Origin: Tepidicella xavieri
GTDB lineage: Bacteria > Pseudomonadota > Gammaproteobacteria > Burkholderiales > Burkholderiaceae_C
NCBI RefSeq assembly: GCF_004363315.1
Contig: NZ_SNYL01000003.1
Coordinates: 33,342-97,341 of the forward strand
Length of the DNA stretch: 64,000 nt
Direction of reading: 5' to 3'
Both the position numbers and the translations under genes were made by a program. The stretch's first letter is position 1. The number at the start of each line of letters is the position of its first letter. Under the pieces are notes generated by a model. The model was not told the DNA's origin. It did no database searches and saw nothing but the letters and a program-made list of their open reading frames with translations. Below, one piece after another: positions 62,452-64,000 of the stretch.

Positions 62452-64000
62452 TCAGTTGACCTTGACCAGGCGCCAGTCGATCCGGTTGTCGGCGCGGTGC
62501 ACGACCTCGATGTTGCGCTTCATGGCCCAGGGGATGACCTGGTTGTGCAGCGGGATGTGCGCGACATCGTCATTTTGCAATTGCAGCGCCTCGGTCATGA
62601 GGGCCGTGCGCTTGGCCGGGTCCATCTCGACCTTGATCTGGTCGATCAGCGCATCCATCTTGGGATTGCTGTAGCGGCCCACGTTGTAGTTGCCGTCACC
62701 GCCCTGGCCCGGGGTGCGCACCAGCGACTGCAGCGAATACAGCGCATCGAAAGTGGGCACGCCCCAGCCCAGCATGTAGATGCTGGCCTCGTGGCGCTGG
62801 ATCATGGGGAAGTACGTCACCAGCGGCATGGTGCGCAGCTTGGCGCGCACGCCGATGCGGGCCCACATGGCCGTGACGGCCTGGCAGATTTGCTCGTCGT
62901 TGATGTAGCGGTTGTTCGGACAGGCGAAGTCCACCTCGAAGCCGTTGGGATAGCCGGCATCGGCCAGCAGCTTGCGGGCGGCTTCCACGTCGAAGGGGAA
63001 GCGCTTGTGCACCCCTTCCGTCCAGCCGGCCACCTGGGGGGCCACCAGCGCGCCGGTGGGTTGGCCCAGACCACGCATGGTCACGCGGCTGATGGTGTTG
63101 GCGTCGATGGCCTGGTACAAGGCCTTGCGCACGCGCACGTCTTTCAGCGGGTTCTTGCCCTTGACGTCGCTGCCCACCAGCTCGTCGCGGTGCTGGTCCA
63201 TGCCGAAGAAAATGGTGCGGTTTTCGATGCCGTCGAGCACCTTCAGGTTGGCGTTGGAGCGGATGCGGGGCAGATCCTGCGGGCTGGGATCGAGCACGAA
63301 ATCGACCTCGCCCGAGAGCAGCGCAGCCATGCGGGTGGCCACCGCGCTGACCGGGGTGTAGACGATCTCGGTCACGTTGGTGGGGGCCGTGCCCCACCAG
63401 TTGGGGTTGCGCACCAGCACGAGGCGCTGATCCGGCTGCCACTCCCGCAGCATGAAGGGCCCGGTACCCATGGCATTGCGGTGGGCGAAGTTCTCGTCCT
63501 GCGTCTTGATGTCTTTGGGGGCGACGGAGTTGTTCTTCTCGGCCCACGCCTTGCTCATCATGCGCAACTCGGTGAGCTGGTTGAGCAGCACCGGGTTGAA
63601 CGCCTTGGTGAAGATGTCGATGGTGCGGTTGTCGACCTTGACCACGCGGTCGATGCCCTGGGTGTAGGGCGTGAAGTTGGAGGTCGGCGCCATGGCCCGC
63701 TGCAGGGAGAACACCGCGTCGTCGGCCGTGAACTCCGAGCCGTCATGGAATTTCACCCCGCTGCGCAGGGTCACCCGCAGTTGGGTCGGCGAGACCTGGG
63801 TCCAGGACGTGGCCAGCATCGGCTCGATCTTGAACGTCTGGCTGTTGTAATAGACCAGGCTCTCATAGACCGCTGCGTGGATGCCGTTTTGCAGCGCGTT
63901 GTTCTGGGAATGGATGTCCCAGGTGGCGATGTCGCTGGCGCTGGACCATTTGAAGGTTTTGGCCTGCACATGGGCAGCCCCCAGCGCCAACAGGGCGGAC
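62452..64000 (-). CDS. dppA: Dipeptide ABC transporter substrate-binding protein DppA, 5' end missing
   Basis: A periplasmic family 5 binding protein; the codons before the visible TTG (63990) continue as an alanine/leucine signal peptide (SALLALGAAHVQA), so the true start lies outside. Seen: WSSASDIATWDIHSQNNAL, LRSGVKFHDGSEFTADDAVFSL cut as the usual family start, TGPFMLREWQPDQRLVL, and VRKALYQAIDANTIS. Peptide specificity is likely but heme, nickel or other ligands occur in the family. First gene of dppA-B-C-D-F. Confidence 0.88.
   Translation of the reverse strand, partial: SALLALGAAHVQAKTFKWSSASDIATWDIHSQNNALQNGIHAAVYESLVYYNSQTFKIEPMLATSWTQVSPTQLRVTLRSGVKFHDGSEFTADDAVFSLQRAMAPTSNFTPYTQGIDRVVKVDNRTIDIFTKAFNPVLLNQLTELRMMSKAWAEKNNSVAPKDIKTQDENFAHRNAMGTGPFMLREWQPDQRLVLVRNPNWWGTAPTNVTEIVYTPVSAVATRMAALLSGEVDFVLDPSPQDLPRIRSNANLKVLDGIENRTIFFGMDQHRDELVGSDVKGKNPLKDVRVRKALYQAIDANTISRVTMRGLGQPTGALVAPQVAGWTEGVHKRFPFDVEAARKLLADAGYPNGFEVDFACPNNRYINDEQICQAVTAMWARIGVRAKLRTMPLVTYFPMIQRHEASIYMLGWGVPTFDALYSLQSLVRTPGQGGDGNYNVGRYSNPKMDALIDQIKVEMDPAKRTALMTEALQLQNDDVAHIPLHNQVIPWAMKRNIEVVHRADNRIDWRLVKVN

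Noticed and set aside
1-64000. tRNA, rRNA, CRISPR arrays, insertion sequences or prophage genes
   Set aside because: None found: no cloverleaf-like sequence, no regularly spaced repeats, no transposase or integrase motif.

Overview
The window is a GC-rich, gene-dense stretch of a betaproteobacterial chromosome. Gene content and order (hemE-priA, yajC-secD-secF, lptD-surA-rsmA, a three-part pntAA-pntAB-pntB, tsaB-rimI-family 4 uracil-DNA glycosylase, def-fmt) point to Burkholderiales, most likely the Comamonadaceae or a close relative. That placement is inference from content; no database search was possible. I see no rRNA, tRNA, CRISPR array, prophage or insertion sequence. Nearly everything is core or metabolic, with some small accessory modules.

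Layout. 1-5.7 kb: the 3' end of an ABC-F ATPase gene (uup), then a LysE exporter, aminotransferase, PhzF isomerase and PLP dehydratase run, and a histidine phosphatase. 5.7-8.1 kb (minus): a cyclopropane-fatty-acid-synthase-like methyltransferase and a creatininase-family protein, with a 71-bp tandem duplication just upstream. 8.1-11.3 kb: a periplasmic thiol-redox set (DsbD/ScsB-like reductase, redoxin, rhodanese lipoprotein). 11.3-18.5 kb: CoA-binding protein, hemE, priA, an AEC carrier (minus) and a Rep helicase. 18.5-21 kb: a small secreted protein translationally coupled to a hybrid histidine kinase. 21-23.6 kb (minus): def, fmt, azlC, azlD. 23.8-28.5 kb: LysM protein, dprA and a DUF1631 protein (minus). 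28.6-31.8 kb (minus): secF, secD, yajC. 32.2-39.9 kb: barstar-like protein, then rsmA-surA-lptD (minus) facing an AmgK-like kinase and rsmE, then a Nudix hydrolase.

40-43 kb: proton-translocating transhydrogenase, ending in a clear terminator. 43-48 kb (minus): mnmA, the two-enzyme carboxyspermidine route to spermidine, and proA, which diverges from putP. 49.8-53.5 kb: a MarR regulator divergent from a 3-hydroxybenzoate/gentisate degradation operon, with an almost perfect 27-bp palindrome sitting on a sigma70-like promoter. 53.5-58.4 kb: PBP4-type dacB (minus), tsaB-rimI-udg, and a glycine-zipper envelope protein. 58.4-64 kb (minus): a complete dipeptide-type ABC transporter (dppA-B-C-D-F); dppA runs off the right edge.

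I did not find an obviously new defence or mobile system. The best candidates for undescribed biology are regulatory or small: the palindrome cluster plus DnaA box before priA, a leader ORF with a strong ribosome site overlapping the LysM gene start, the secreted sensor-partner/hybrid-kinase pair, the barstar without a nuclease, and the tandem repeat before the methyltransferase gene.
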